DNA of 64,000 nt from Neonectria sp. B-13. Its lineage: Eukaryota; Ascomycota; Sordariomycetes; Hypocreales; Nectriaceae. The translations under genes were made by a program, and so were the position numbers. Where the stretch lies: the NCBI GenBank assembly GCA_002682825.1, contig NOKP01000027.1:124001-188000 (forward strand), written 5' to 3'. This document shows, piece by piece, positions 22,559-36,314 of the stretch. Positions within the stretch are counted from its first letter, which is position 1. The number at the start of each line of letters is the position of its first letter. Under the pieces are notes generated by a model. It did no database searches. It was given only the letters and a program-made list of their open reading frames with translations, and was not told the origin of the DNA.

Positions 22559-25500
22559 CTTCCACGCCCAAACGCGTTGAAAATCGAACGGGACGGGGGC
22601 GGCTGGAGAATTGCGAGGAGTTGCGAGGGCGTCAGCGGACGAGATTTTAGTAGGGGCGTTGAAAAATCAAGGCGGCGACGCGAATATGCAGGACGAGATA
22701 TCTGGCCGTTTCAGACGACAGCTTTTGGGCTCGCGGCGCCGGGCTGAAAAAACGCGGACTGGCGAATCGAGAACGGGCGGTAGAGACGGGGACCTGGAAA
22801 GTACCAATGAACCGGCGTCGACTATCTCATGGTGCGTGGAATCGGTCGGCGGCGTGCGATTTGTCGATGCGGTCGCTCTTGGTCCCCTGGGATGGGCGGT
22901 GTCCCCTGACTGGACGACGGGCGGGACGCGCAGGCGCAGGTGGACTACTGCTGTAGGGGGAGACGGGGATTGGGGCGGCGGTGGGTGGTGGTGGTGGTGA
23001 CAGTGGTGTTGTTGTTGTTGTTATTATTGCTGCGGCTGCTGCGACGACTGCGGTACACACGATTCGAGGGAGGTCGGCCACATGAAAACACACACACGCA
23101 CGAGAAGAGGGAGGAAAGGGAGGAAGGAAGAGGAGGAGGACGAGGGAAGAAGGGGATCGGCCGGGGGGGTAAGGCTGAAGTAGATGGAGTACGAAGTAAA
23201 GAGGTCCGACGAAAGGCTCTGGGCTCGCCGAATGGGGTGAGAACGCAAGTCGAGATGGGGGCGTCCGAGGTGGGAAGGGAACCGGGACTGGGACTGGGAC
23301 TGGGAAGAGAGACTCGGGCGCCAGGCGCCAGGCGAAATTGACGAGATGAGACTTGGGCTGCGGCTGTGGAGCAGCAAATTGACGGGCTACTCAGAGCACA
23401 ACTTCGCCAGGGACGCTACGGGGGTGTGCCCAGGTACCACCCCAGCAGCCCACCCAGCAGCCACCTGCTACAACGAGGTCCAGGTACCGGCCGAGGCACA
23501 GCGCGCAAGTACCCAGAGGGCGCGTGGGCGCGTCGCTCCGCCGGGCTCAGGCGCTAGATTCAGGGGCGGCGGTACCTGGAAGCCGCCGTTCCTGCAGGTA
23601 CCGGGGGGAAAGCAGCAGAAGCAAGGAGGAGCGAGGAGCCTGCCAGAAACATATTTTACCCACCACGGGCGCGCAGCACCACGTTCCGGTCTGCGATATG
23701 GTGATGATGACGGGAGGTGGGATACGGTAATGGTGGAGGATACGGAAGAGGTAGACCACATGCCCTCCAGGCTCCGGACCACCTAATTGCTGGACAGGAA
23801 CTATCCGTCTCAACCTCGAGGTGGATGGCCCGTGACCATGGTGTGGACCAGCTTCCAAGTCTAGAGTCTCAGAGTCTCAAAGTCTCAAAGTCTCATCCAT
23901 GGTCTCAGACCTACAGCACCGGAATACCTCGTACCTGCGTCCCTACTACCCACGGAGTATTCGTATCGCATCTATTACCTCCGTTACCACCTCACTCACT
24001 GATTGTCCCCCTCATCCTCCACCTCCCCAATTCATCCGTCATGGCGCGTCGTGGTCCGGGCTGCGCTGGCCCATTGACCTCCGGGCTTTTCAGGGAGCTG
24101 GGCAGCTTTGGTGAAATTAGGCCAAGTAATCAATGCCTCATCAACTGAGCCATCCACCCAATGCAATGCAATGCGCCCCGTTCGGTTTGGGTTCTCCGCA
24201 ATCTCAGTCTCAGGGCCGCGGGCTCCCGTTCTCGTCTCTCAGGTCTCCCAGGTTGCCCGTTCCAAGGGAACTTGCATGCATTGCATTGGTGGCACATCAG
24301 CTACCGTCTGAAGCCAACGGCCACGGTCTGTCTGGCTGGTCTGACGTCGACTCCCGCGCCGGAATTGGTCTTGGGCCCATCGCACCTAAAACAAGCCCGG
24401 TACGTACGACGAGTGAAAAGGTGACCGCCATCCGCAAGACGGCTTTGTTGGACTTCCAATGGGGGGAGACTCGACAAAGCGAGGGAGGAAGCAAGGGAAG
24501 CCACATTTGAAGTCGGTCATCTACATAGCCACTCGCCATCCTCTCCCCCCATAAAGGGACCTCCTCCGAGGGAGAAGAAACGGGCAAACGGACTCCTCCC
24601 CGCCCCTTGAACGAAGCAAGGACTTGCTTCGTGCATACTGAGGTACTTTAGGAGTTGTACGATTAGTACGCTCTCGACGGATACCGACCTACCTGGTATG
24701 TGACGGCCAGGCATTGACCAGTAATCTCCAGGAGTGGGCTTCTTGGAGGTGGCCTCAGCTTGGCCAGAGTGATTGGCATTGTCCATCACGATATATCGTT
24801 CGGTCACACCGCAGCTTGGACCCGGCTTTGTGACGAGTGCCGCGCAGCGCTGCACCAACACTGTTAACACAACGCAATATAGCACGTCGAGGAGATGGTG
24901 ACGGCGGTAGGGAAGCACAGGGGATCACAGAGAGAACCCGAGAGAGACTTCATTCTGGCCAAGCACTGGGCTGCTGGTGTGAGATATCTTGGCCGTCTCT
25001 CTCAGTCCTCCGCATGCAGCAGGATCCATGGATCTGCAGGCGCACGCAGGCTGATGCTGGACACTCTCGTTGTTATTATGAGTGCTATTGCGCCTCTGCA
25101 TCTCATCTGTTCCCATTGGGTCCAATGCCATCCTGCTTCGGGACAGAACCAACCACCCGGCTTAGTATTCGCCCAGAATTGTGCATTACTCGGGAGCCAC
25201 GTCTCAACCGACGCCATCGCGTCCTCGCCTCCCCTTTCTCATCGCTCTCGCCGAGTCTCTCCCCGTAGCAGGCAGCGCTTGGATATCCAACGTCCACCTG
25301 CGCGACGAACCCAGACGCCCTACCGTCCGGCTGTCCATGGCATTCTACAACACCATGGCTCCTCTCTCGGACCACTAACAAGGACGAATGGAAAGTCTGT
25401 ACGATTAGCGCTCTTCCCAGCCCATCGGCTAGCATGAGCCTTGCAAAGTTGTCACTGGGAAGTCACGAGGCGGTTCCCACTTCATTCGAGAAGGTCGAGT

Positions 25501-28153
25501 GGAAGACAGATTAAATCATTAGAAAAAGCCCAAGCCTAGACGGGCGTACGTGCGCGCGCCCACTTGCGATGGCCATGGGAGAATTGCATCTGGCATGATG
25601 TGGATGCACATGGATGATGAGCCTGGCCCTGGGTTGATCTCGCCACTGACTTGCTGAGAAAGGAAGAACGAAAACAAGGTCACACGTAAATCCGAGTCCG
25701 AGACAGAAACCTAATGATGCAGACGGGATAGTAGGATGGGATGAGCACCAAAGCGACTACAATCTTCTTCTGGATCTCTCTCATTCTTTCCCTCGACTTC
25801 CTCGCCCAAAGGACTCGCTTCTGCTGTCATAGTGCACTGCCGTTGCCAACCTGCATCTGGGCCAGCGCACATCAGCTCTGGCCTCGCTCATCGCACCCTT
25901 GTCGACAACAAGTATACGTGAGCTTGGCTGGGTTCAGGGTTGCACGGCCACAACCTCATCCCGACCCTCTTCGTCCTTGAGGCCCTCAGTTCGCACGCAT
26001 TGCTGCGTATTACATAGTACGAAGCACACAGGTGACAGCGCGCAACCACCTTGCTTCTTTCTCCATGATGGAAACCAAGCACAAAAGTCTACGTATCCGT
26101 GCATCCGGCAGCTGTTCAGTGCGTACTAGTACGTGCGTGCTTGATGCCCTCTAATTACGCGGTTTGCTTTTCCTCGCTGAGCGTCATCTCGCTGGCTCGG
26201 CGGCGCACATTCAGCCCAACCTGTGAGCGACCTGTCACGCTTTCTTTTTCCACGTCCACCTCATCCCGATGACCCCCCCGGCCCGCGTCAGACGCATCGG
26301 CATCCATGGGGAATCCTTCTGGGCGACACGGGTTGGTAGGCAACCTATTCATACTTCGTCCTAGATTAGCCGTCATCAGTGCGTTGGCGAATGATCTCCG
26401 CGGCCATCCATGCTGGCTCCCTCTCTCGGGTTCTTGAGCCCTTGAGCCCTTGAGCCCTTGACTCCTTGGTGAGTGGTGCACTTTCTACTCGTCTATTCTC
26501 ACGCAAGTGCCTGGCCCGAGCCTTATTCTGTTTGCCAGGCCCCAAGCGGCCAAATCCCCGACTCGCTCTGAGTTCTCAACCCTGGATCCCTCTGAATCAC
26601 GGGGAAATTTGCCCTCCTCTGATCCTCCACTTGGCACTCGCTAGGGACCGTTCCCCAGTCGCTCCCGCTGCCCTGGTTTCTACTACGTAGTTCTCCTTGC
26701 TACCCGGTGTCTGTCTGCTTGGCCCATCTGCGATGGCTCTAATTGACTTACCAACATTGATCGCTGTACTAATCATGGTTTTGCTATTCTGACAGCACGC
26801 ATCGTCATAGCCTCGAGCAGTTGGCGCTGAGGACCATCCCGAGCCACATAGCGTTGGCCTCTGAAACAGCCTAATTTCCATCTCCAATGTTCCCGACCTT
26901 GCTCACGGGCCACCATCATCAACTCGGACCAGAAGAAATGGCCGCAATCAAAAGCATGCACATATGGAGGCAAGGAGGTAAATAATCCTCGTATCGTCTC
27001 TTCGAGTGTCGCCACTTCTACGTACGATCGAGTTGTATCTGGCAAGACCAACAAGGGCGCCTGGATTTGCCGGTTTCTCGCTGGATTTGCACTTTCGCCA
27101 AGGTCTGGCCGCCGGCTAGCATTAAGGTCGGAGATGAGCTGCATCCGAGGACAGGGATCTAGCTGACGTTGATCTGAGCCTGGCTGGCAAAAGCTGGGTC
27201 GTTGGCATCCGTTTCAGACGTCATCTTCCGGCATCACCGTCTGCCGCTGGAGGACTGGCTGATTCGACAAATCACGGACTCATCGACTCGCGGACCTTTT
27301 CTCCTCGGCGCCATGGCGTTTGGCTGGTGGTTTTGACAGACTCGCAATCAGAGTTGCAAAGTCGCAGCAAAATTATCCCCATGTCGTAGTTATGACATCT
27401 CAGAAACGGAACCAGACCGTCAAGTGTTTGGTCGTCGTTGTCTGAGAGTCCGACATCTCCCGTCTGATCCATCACCATTTCGCGCAGCGACGCCGCTGCC
27501 TCTCGACCGACACCCACCACAGCTGCGCCACCGGTCGCGGTGCATGTTCATGCGGTTGAAACGGGAAGCTCACGGCAGCGTCGCATTGAAACGCGTCGCG
27601 TCCATCCCAGCACATGGGCCGCTGGCTTTGGCGGGCTGAGAGCTCCCAGCCAATGGCGACTCTGCAGTACAGGTTGAATGTCCCTCGCATCTTGAATACA
27701 CGTAGCTCCTCGCGATCGCATTGCATGGTATCGATCTTTCATCTCCAAAATCTACAACCCTGGTCCTCACCTCCCGTCCGTCTCCACCCTCGAAAACCCG
27801 TCAGCACGACAGCATTCATCAGACTTCAGACTGTCCTCAGCCCTCGTCCGCTTCATTGCGGCGACGCACAGCTGCCTCCGGATCCAGGTCGCCTCAGTTC
27901 ATTTCTCCTCTAGGCAAGCGGGCCATGCAGAGGCCAGTCGTCCGGCCCATCATCCGGGACCGCGAACAAAGAAACTCCAGCTGCAAGAGTGACTTGTATG
28001 TTAAATTCAGGCAAGCTGCAATCCGGCCGTGCGTGCTTCGTACCCATGCGCCGTATAATTGCGGGGAGTCAACAGCGTCTCGGATGCCGCCGTCACTTGA
28101 TGAGCTAGGATTCAGCCAACGCGCCACTGACAAACCTCTTACATGCGGCCCTC
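22559..28153. other. 5.6-kb interval without a recognisable gene
   Basis: Lies between the kin4 start and the gwt1 stop. The first 800 bp, read on the kin4 strand, are pyrimidine-rich, as in many fungal promoters and leaders. The rest has many short ORFs on both strands with no conserved motif. Contents noted: a trinucleotide tract at 22977-23040, octamer tandems at 23863-23894 and 26433-26460, and palindromes such as CGTACTAGTACG at 26122-26133 and ACTACGTAGT near 26684. No transposon, tRNA or rRNA is seen. A long non-coding transcript cannot be excluded. Confidence 0.45.
22977..23040. repeat. GGT/GTT/ATT trinucleotide microsatellite upstream of kin4
   Basis: A run of trinucleotide repeats passes from GGC/GGT to GTT and ATT and then to GCT-type triplets. 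It lies about 420-480 bp upstream of the kin4 ATG, likely in its promoter or leader. Confidence 0.75.
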
Positions 28154-29703
28154 TCACAGCTTGACAGATATGTTGTAGAAATCCAGTGTCACAGCAAAGC
28201 CAGTAACAGTCGCCATGTACCCAACCAGTATCCCGATAGTTGCCATTGGAGTGACATCCAGCGTCCGGACCGTCAGGTTGACCACGCCAGTCAGTAGGTT
28301 GGCCAACAAGAACACAGCCAGGCCATTGCGGTTGTAAGCTCGCACCACAGGACTTGTTGCCTTCTCGTATGCTTCCTTCTCCGATTTCGGGTCCGCGGCG
28401 TTGTAAAATGCCGGAAAGAAGACGGTGTCGATGATGCAAAACCCAAGAAGCTGCACAGTGTTGAAGGCAACAACCCAGAGCACATATGGCAAGTTCGCCA
28501 TCCGACGAGAAACTGATAGCCCAAGGCCATAGCTGTAGTTTGTGGACAGCAGGTACAGCCCCGTCCAGATGCCCCCCCATACAGCCATCATAATCAGCAG
28601 CTGGTTCCGCTGAACCCCGGGACTGGCCGTGCTCCTTGCGGTGATATTACGGGGTATGGCGTACATACCCGCGTCTTGGCCAGCCAAGAAGATGGCCAGG
28701 TACCCGAAGAAGCTAAAGATGCCCTCCCGGTTCATGGAAATGATGTCGGTTCTTGGCGCCGTGAGAATAAACGCCTTGAGACTGGTGGTCTCAAGCAGGA
28801 TCTGATAGGTGACACCAATCATAAGTGACAAGGCCGCGAAGGAGGGAACCACCTTAAAGGCGGACAGGGACAAAGCCACAAATGGCGGCAAAAAGCCAAG
28901 TGTAAAGAAGAAATTCCAGTGAACTCCATACTCTGTCACATGCTCTGCGTAGTCTAGACCCTTGACACTCAGGAACCGAATCACTCCCAGGATCAATAGG
29001 GGGATAGAGTGACGCATCGAATATAGGATTCGATAAAAAAGCGGCGTTGCTTGACCTTTCGTGTGGCCTGCCGCTCTCTCCCTTAACACGGGGCGAGCTG
29101 CGACGACGCCTGCAGAAAAGACAAAGGACCCAACGCCCAGGTCCATGAGGGAGGTGCCCCATGTCTCGACCTTGGCGAACCGTCTAGGAAATAGGCGAAA
29201 GTCGACAGCGAGAATCGCGACACATGTCACAATCATCATGCAGCCGCGGTACGTTGTGAGGAAGGGTTTGGTGGATAGGACATCCAGCTGTCCTGAGCCG
29301 GACTGAGACCGGGCGTTTGGTGGGACTTTGGGCCTTTTTCTCCGTCCAATCGAGCTTGGCGGAATGGTGTAGACCAAGACGGCCGGGGCGAGAAGGAGGA
29401 GGCTGAGGAGGGCTGGGGAGTTCGCGTAAAGGGTCGTGGAGAGGAGGATGGCGCCGACATTGAGGAGGAAATCGACGATGAAACCTAGGATGGTATACGG
29501 CCGAAAGAAGGACTGGCGGGCCTGAAGGACAGACCACAAGATGCACGCGACCTAAATACAAATCAGCTTCACTCTATGAAGGGCGCCGAGGAGGGACTGA
29601 CCGCCGCGACTGACGTGACATAGTTGATTTCGGATGAGGAGCCGCCGGAAAGGTTGGACACGAAGTCCTCCTTCAGCTTCTTGTAGCTAGCGGAATCGGA
29701 CAT
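28154..29703 (-). CDS. gwt1: GPI-anchored wall transfer protein 1 (inositol acyltransferase, GWT1/PIG-W)
   Basis: Two exons on the minus strand, 29703-29602 and 29551-28154, with a 50-nt intron (donor GTCAGT, acceptor TTTAG), phase 0, giving 499 aa. GWT1 is the ER enzyme that acylates the inositol of glucosaminyl-PI during GPI-anchor synthesis and is the target of manogepix (established knowledge). Seen: N-terminus [20 protein letters not shown] followed by [15 protein letters not shown], the family NxxGGSSxEIN pattern; [36 protein letters not shown] then [21 protein letters not shown], the strongest family block; and about a dozen hydrophobic helices. The short first exon is required, since without it the protein lacks the conserved amino end. 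Length is normal. It is divergent from the BTB-like gene with a 784-bp shared upstream region. Confidence 0.96.
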
Positions 29704-30487
29704 GGTTAGGAGTTGTTTTCAAATGAGAGCCAGAACTCGGTAAGACATTATCCAGTCGTCCTGTCACTTAAAAAGGAGCGACGTATTGACGACACTTGTT
29801 CAAATCGACAGGTGATGTGATGTGGTCGCTCAGCCTTGTTGGCGATGGTGGCCTTGACGGCCGGCGTAGAAAACGCTGCCCAATGAGAAGCCGCTTCCGC
29901 GCGCACGGCTGGCAGCCTCCAGTCGCGCTATCACGTGTGCCCTGCAACTACCACCGACCTCGACGTACCACATGTACTTTGGACCAGACCTTTGCCTTTT
30001 GATACACCATATTCGCAGAGACGGTGTCGACACCAATTTCCCGACTGAGACAAACACTGCTTCAGCCGTTGGTTTGCTGCGTGACTCCTACCAGGCTTCC
30101 GGCTGCACGAGGAACCAACCAAATGACTTGTCGGGCGGCTAAGAGACTCTTTCTTTGTTCTCGGATGTGGCAAACATGCACACCCGCGCATTAATTTGCA
30201 GCGCCAACGGCTTGCAACCTTTGTTCCTGGCCGCAGGCAGAATACTCTGAAGCCAGAGTACATTAGCGGCATAGCCGTTGCCAAAGTTTTTCAGCTTCTT
30301 TGAAGCCCAGCGCCATGTCATTCCAGTGAACAAATAGTGATCAAAGGCCCAGGACGAGCGTCCCCTTTTATCTTCATCACGATTCTCCCCTCTGTTGTCC
30401 AGCAGCTCTCTCTCCCTGGACTCTCTTCATCTTTGGTTATTCATCTTTTCTCCGATCCCATCTGTACCGTGTCTCAATCTCGCAACC
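29704..30487. promoter_or_regulatory. Bidirectional promoter region gwt1 / BTB-like gene
   Basis: 784 bp between two divergent starts. The last about 100 bp before the plus-strand ATG are CT-rich (CTCTCTCCCTGGACTCTC), typical of a fungal leader, and the start context is CAACCATGG. No specific operator is recognised. Confidence 0.45.
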
Positions 30488-31772
30488 ATGGCAGCCGCTT
30501 CAAGAGAGGCACGGCATCGTCCCGCCATCCAACCCATCCGTACCACGGGACCTGGCCACAGTTACCAGGCCGTCCGGGCTCGGATGGCATTCAAGAGTCC
30601 TGCTTGGCTGGCAACACCTCTTTCGCCTCTGAGTCGACCCTCGCCTGTGTACCCGGACTCCGAGGACGAGAGGATGAAAGAACACGACAAGGCAGCTGTG
30701 GAGCGGTTGGAACCTAGGAGCCGCAAGCCTTCTGTTTCTGAAGCAGGTCTTCAAAGTGTCAAGCTGAGACCTATCTCGCAGCTGGCTCTTCCAACACCAC
30801 TGACACTCGACACTCGAACCTCTCCTCTCTCTGCCCCTCTCCTCCTGCCGCCCAATTTCCGCAGGTCGACCATTGCGGAAGAGTCGAGAAACATGTTGCT
30901 ACGTGACCCGGAGGCGGAGAGAATCGGACCTCTTCCCCGAGCATATGAGCGCAGAGGCTCTGCTCCGCCTGGGGCGATCCTGGCGAGAAACATGCAACTT
31001 CAACGACAGCGTGCTCATCTCCGACGACGAGGGTTCGTTGGTTCCTATGGAGGTCGTGAGCCAGATCTGCTGGTCATGCCCGTCGAACTTCGGCGGCTTT
31101 CCACCATTGCGACCCCCAGCACTGACGGGGGGATGCCGTCGCCGTACCCTGTGAACGGACGCCTCACTGCTCGCGTAGTCATACACTCCCGCAATCGAAA
31201 GCCGGTGGCCCTGACGAGAATATTTGACCTTGATGAGTTGCGGGCCACGATCCCAAGGCCTAGGCAGACACCGGGAGCCCCGTCCAGTCGCCGGGCTTCC
31301 ATGGCGACTCTTCAACTTCCTACTCCCACTAACCGGCCATCCTCGCCTTCTTTACTCGCTGGTTCGAGGGAGGGAAGACGTCACTCAAGTGCTGGGCTCT
31401 ACGGGCTCGACCCTCATCGCTCTCCTGCCCTTGAGAGAAGCGGCTCCGTTCAAGGATTGACCCCCGTTCCCATGCGTAAGCTACCCTATATTCTCTACAG
31501 TCATCGACAACTTCACGTTGAACCCCCAGACTACTTCGTATCTTTCTTGGCCTCAAAGCTAACAGTCTATAGATCTTGAATACGCCCGCGCATATCTTCC
31601 TGTGCTTGCTGCTATCATCCTCTCCGAACTTACTAAATCTGGAGACACGCTTGAGCTCCCGCTCCCACATCCACGAGCATGGGAGGATACTGTGGCATAC
31701 GTTTATACAGGGCGAGTTGAGCTCACGGAACCAATCCGCCGCAACATTCTGTATCTAGGAGGGAAAGTTTAA
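30488..31772 (+). CDS. Uncharacterised protein with a C-terminal BTB-like segment
   Basis: Two exons, 30488-31475 and 31573-31772, with a 97-nt intron (donor GTAAGC, branch GCTAAC, acceptor TATAG) that joins in frame to give 395 aa. The first 330 residues are basic, Ser/Pro-rich and probably disordered (SPLSRPSPVYPDSEDE, several RRxS sites). The second exon encodes HLEYARAYLPVLAAIILSEL, then TLELPLPHPRAWEDTVAYVY and TGRVELTEPIRRNILYLGGK. This resembles the second half of a BTB/POZ fold, in particular the YxYTGR pattern, but the usual first strands and HK-type start are missing. It may be a degenerate or shortened BTB adaptor. The stop follows directly after LGGKV; another exon downstream cannot be excluded. 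Function not known. Confidence 0.65.
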
Positions 31773-34700
31773 TATGGTATTGTGGGGGGTTTATGGCAAT
31801 GGCAGTGAAGCAAGTGGTGAGATTTCGGTCATCTAACGGGGAAAGGAGTTTGATATTGACAACGAGGTTGTACTTTCCGTTCTGGACTTGCTTTACGTCT
31901 AAGTTGCGAGGAGTCAAGCTGTCTTATACGAGTTTGATGTTGTTGTGGCGGGAAATCTAATGGCATTGGCTTGAAGCACCCTCTTGACTAGGATTGATCA
32001 GTGTCGAGAACTGCTTCGAAGCTTCTGTCTCTTTTAATGTCTTACTTACACATGATACAGACTCTGGCCGAGACCGAGTATTCTGGTTTGTCTCAGCAGC
32101 GGGTTTCAATTCCAACAAGGTCGCGTGGGAAAGGACAACGAAGAGACTAGAGAATGTGAATAAACCCCGCAATTGCTGGCTGCACTCTTTGTCGATCGTT
32201 CCCTCGTCAGGAGCTCGCTCACAGTATCTCACGAACATGTGCCGGCTGAGACTGGGGATGCGTATGTAGTAGACGCACACGACCTCATGCTCTAATTACC
32301 CCACAGACCACAATCCATGACCACGACAATCTCCGCTGTTGAAGACGAACACCCCCCGGGCATCATGGATGTGGGTTACTGTCCGTATATTCGCGCGATG
32401 AGTGGGGGAGAGCGACATGGAGACAGCGCTGCTGCACATCATGGATGCGCGCGCACTCTCAGACCCGCCAATGTTAGTGTCGCAGATACATGCAGACTTG
32501 CAGCGTCGGCATCAAGAAGTCGTTAGATAGAGGGATAAAGGTACTCCCCCCCCCCCCTGCCTTTGTTGGCGTGCGTTCCAAGCCATCGCCATCGCCAAGG
32601 CCAAGGCCAAGTCCCTCTCGCCCAGGCCAAGCGTTCACACCCCCGAATCCCGGCCCGGTCGGAGGAGGAATGGGTACTTACCTCTGCGCCTGGGGGTTGC
32701 GATGTGGGCTTGGCCACTTCACCTTACCTCAACTTGACTCGAGAAAGAAGTTGGCTTTAGAAAGCGTTGGTGCATGAAGAAACGGGAGATATTTTTCTGG
32801 ATCGGCCAATTGGCGGTGCCGACGGCTTGCAGCAGGCGGCGTCGTGTTTTCGTCCGGGCTGCTGGGCTCAAAAAGGGCCGAGGACGATTGGGCGAGCCGG
32901 ACAGAGAGAAAGTCAGAGACACGCAGCTCCAAGGCATGGATGGCATGGTACGTACGGAAGGGATCTGTCGGAGGGTGGTCCGGGCCGGCGGCTACTGCGG
33001 CTCGAAGTGAGGCCAAAATGCTAGTCCCCGAAGGATTTGCATAGGACGGTGGATTGTCTGTGAACGACAGGACGGATGGACAGGGCCCACGGACAACGGA
33101 CAAGTTACAACGGTTCATCGAACGGGCCACGGGCAAAATGGAGAACCAGGGGAATTGGTAGCGAGTGGCGGCCGCAGGTTTTCGGCCCCGATGGTAAGCC
33201 GCAGCATCCACTCGGCGTCTCTCGACTACTGGCCTTAGGCCCAAGGTGTTTCGTAGATGTACGAAGTACGAATTCCCAAGTTGAAATAAATACCTGTGGT
33301 CGATGATGAATCCGTACACGTCCTCACCTCATCCAGCAGCGTAGGGACGTACTATGTAGTAAGCCGCACACGTGACGCGCTACAGGAAGACTACGGGCAC
33401 TACTACGGACACTTAGTACGAGACGTAGCAACGGGCGTACCTTGCCGCATCTCGTTTCGACGCCCGGAAACAGAACCAGCCGGGATGCTAGACCGAGGGA
33501 AAGGGAAGGTGCCGGATGCTGTTGGTTCTTCCTTTGCTTCGTGTCACAGACGACTCCTCTCAAGTCTCAACGACGGAAAGGGCCCTTGCTGGCTATGCAT
33601 GATTATCTCCATACACCATCCTGCAGAACCCTTCCAGGGGACGTCGGACACCCGGTAGTTGCATGCCGGAGGGGAAAGGTCCGAAGGGAAGGGGTGAGGG
33701 CATTTCTGGATGCATCTCCCTCGGAGGGATTTTGGGATTTTGGTTATGGAATTGAGGATTGAGGATTGAGGATTCTGGATGGAAGGGCCATGGGCGGATG
33801 CTGGTTGGATGGACGGATGGCGACAACGCAACGCCGTCCGTCTCCGGCCGATAGCGAGCTGCAGCTAGTCGGATGGGGACGGCGGCAGCGCGATTGAACT
33901 AACAAGACCGGGGTTCAGAAGACTTGACCAGACCAGTTGGTTGAGTCCAACGAGGGCGAAGATCATGCCCGGTTGGTGCGAGAACTGGCAGTTCTCGTCA
34001 ATTGGGTTGGTGGTGGTCATCAACCGAGAGGGAAACCACCAAACGTCAACCATCGGGTGAGAAGCCGACGGCCAATTGTTGGCCTCTTGACGAACCTCCA
34101 AAACTGGAGTATCCCGCCGTCGATCGCCGCCTCCCGATGGCGCCGGCCTAGATGTACGCAGGAGGAGCTGCTGCAGTAAGGACCCGAGAAAGGACCAACA
34201 AACGGTTGTCGACTGTCGTCAAGTGTGCGCGGCCGTGGAGCGGAGTGGATGCAATGCCGGTGCAGGACAAGGGCAAGCCTATCCGCAACATTGCATGCGT
34301 TCTTAACAAGGTGGCGAACTGGAATGCTCCTTTGCCGCTCATCCGCCAGGAAGGGCCATCACTTGTCCATTCCATCCCCTTTGCGTCTACGAATAGATAC
34401 ACATCACCAACCAGTTTGCAACGGTGCCGGTGACCGATGGCCGGTGCCCGGTGGTAGGGTCTGTTCGGGAGAACGCATCTTCGTCAATGCGTTCCCTCCC
34501 GCGACGCGAGCCGAGCCCGCCCGTTTCAAGCGGCTCTAGTTCTCGATATTGGCCCTGGTCCTGGCCCTGGTCCCGGTCCTGGAATGTTGGTCTGCGCCCC
34601 AGTCCAGTCCCTGCTTCGGCCGATGCCCGCCGCACGGCCACCGAACGAGCGAGCTCCAGTGAAAGAGGGTCGACTAGTGGTCAAGGGCCCCCCATCAAGG

Positions 34701-36314
34701 CATCAGGGCGGCAAGGCCCTCCCCATATCATCTGTATCTCATCGGAGGAGGGCAGGGGTTCAACACAGAGCCGCCCATCAGATCAGCGGAGTCTCACGAC
34801 ACGAACTTGGCTGCCGCAGGCCAAGATGATCCTCGATGTCTTGTTTTCTCGCAGCAACAGCGCGTTGGAACCCAGTGACGTGAGACTCATGTGGCTAGCC
34901 GTTGTCGTCGTGGGGTAATCAGTATAGTCTGGGAGGAAGAGTGGAATCCGGTATGAGAGCGAGAGAGGAGGGGGTCACATCGTGAGACACAGCTTCGGGC
35001 TCAAGTGTGCATCTTCACCAGGGTTCCCGGCTTGGTCACATTTCCGCCAGATCCGACCAACGCAGGGCCTGCATGTGTTGACAGAAATGCAAGCTGATCT
35101 TGCTCTCATGGAAGAGGACCTTGGCCACGATGGGCTGATATCTCGTCAAGATACTGAGGTGAAGTCTCTGTTGCGGGCTGGCTTGCAGCACGTCAGTCAG
35201 TGGCTGGTGGCGTTTGCTGCGACTGCGTGTGACACCTCGTCTCTGCACTTCTCGGTCTGGGCCTAGACCTAAACCTGGGGGATTTGCACATCAAGAGTCA
35301 GGACCTGCATCAACGAGCGCCGCAACAACACCAACAGCAACCAGGGGTGGCAGACTCAACGTCGGCTCTTGACCTTGTGGTTGATGGCTCACGAGTCACA
35401 ACTCACCACGACCCGTGCTCGATGATCGTCAGACTCTCTCCACTTTCCACCACCCCCCTCCCTGGTCCCTTGTCTTCTGCTGCCTCCTAGTTTTTGCTTC
35501 CTCGTTCCTAGTTCCTACTAACTGCCATATTTTGACAGCCATGGTCTGGTACTTTCGGCCTGCCCATCAATCATCCACGGACGGAACATCGATATGGATA
35601 TATGATGACCATGCATGAGGCTAGGATAGTGACAACTCACCTCGAAGCAAGCTGCAAAGAGTTTCGCAGATTCAGGCACCGTGCGACGCAGCGCCAGGTT
35701 CTAGGCCCGAGACCCCTGCCTGTCCAAGGATTACGGGCACCTCCCTGACCTACGGACACCTCACTGTACCTGCCCTGGTTCGTGTGCCTCTGCCCTTGTG
35801 CCCGGACACGAAACTCCACGGACGGGTAAAGTTCCTGAATCATTTGGCCTCGTTGATGTGTGTAGGCGATGCCTCACATGTCAATACCTCTCTCAGACTA
35901 TTACGCCCAAATTGCACCCTCAGTCGTCGTGATCTTGTACCAACCTCCCTTCGCTCACGAAGTACATACCCAAACTGTCAGATATTCCGTGCAGACGAAG
36001 GCGCCACAGTTCTCGACGCCATGCCATGCCATGCAAATGTCGACGCCACCTCCACTAAATGCTTCCAGCCAAATTTGACTGACGCGAGTTTCGTTTCCGG
36101 CAATCGGCAGCAGACCAGGCTGACTCGGAGGGGAAAGCCCGCAACGAAAAGGAACCCATCCCCAGCAAGGCACGGAGTCTGTGCTATGTCACTAGTTCCG
36201 GAGTATGCATTGTAGGGCTTAATCAAGTGGAGGTTTAGATAGAGAGACTGGCAACCCCGCGTGAAACGAGCAAGGGAGAGGATAAGGCCAGCCGAGACGA
36301 GACAAGCCTCCTGA

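Noticed and set aside
22559..28153. RIP-degraded transposon remnants
   Set aside because: The interval is not AT-rich, shows no terminal repeats and no transposase or reverse-transcriptase motif in any frame.
14360..29703. Secondary-metabolite gene cluster
   Set aside because: No polyketide synthase, peptide synthetase, terpene cyclase or P450 is present; the genes are housekeeping types.
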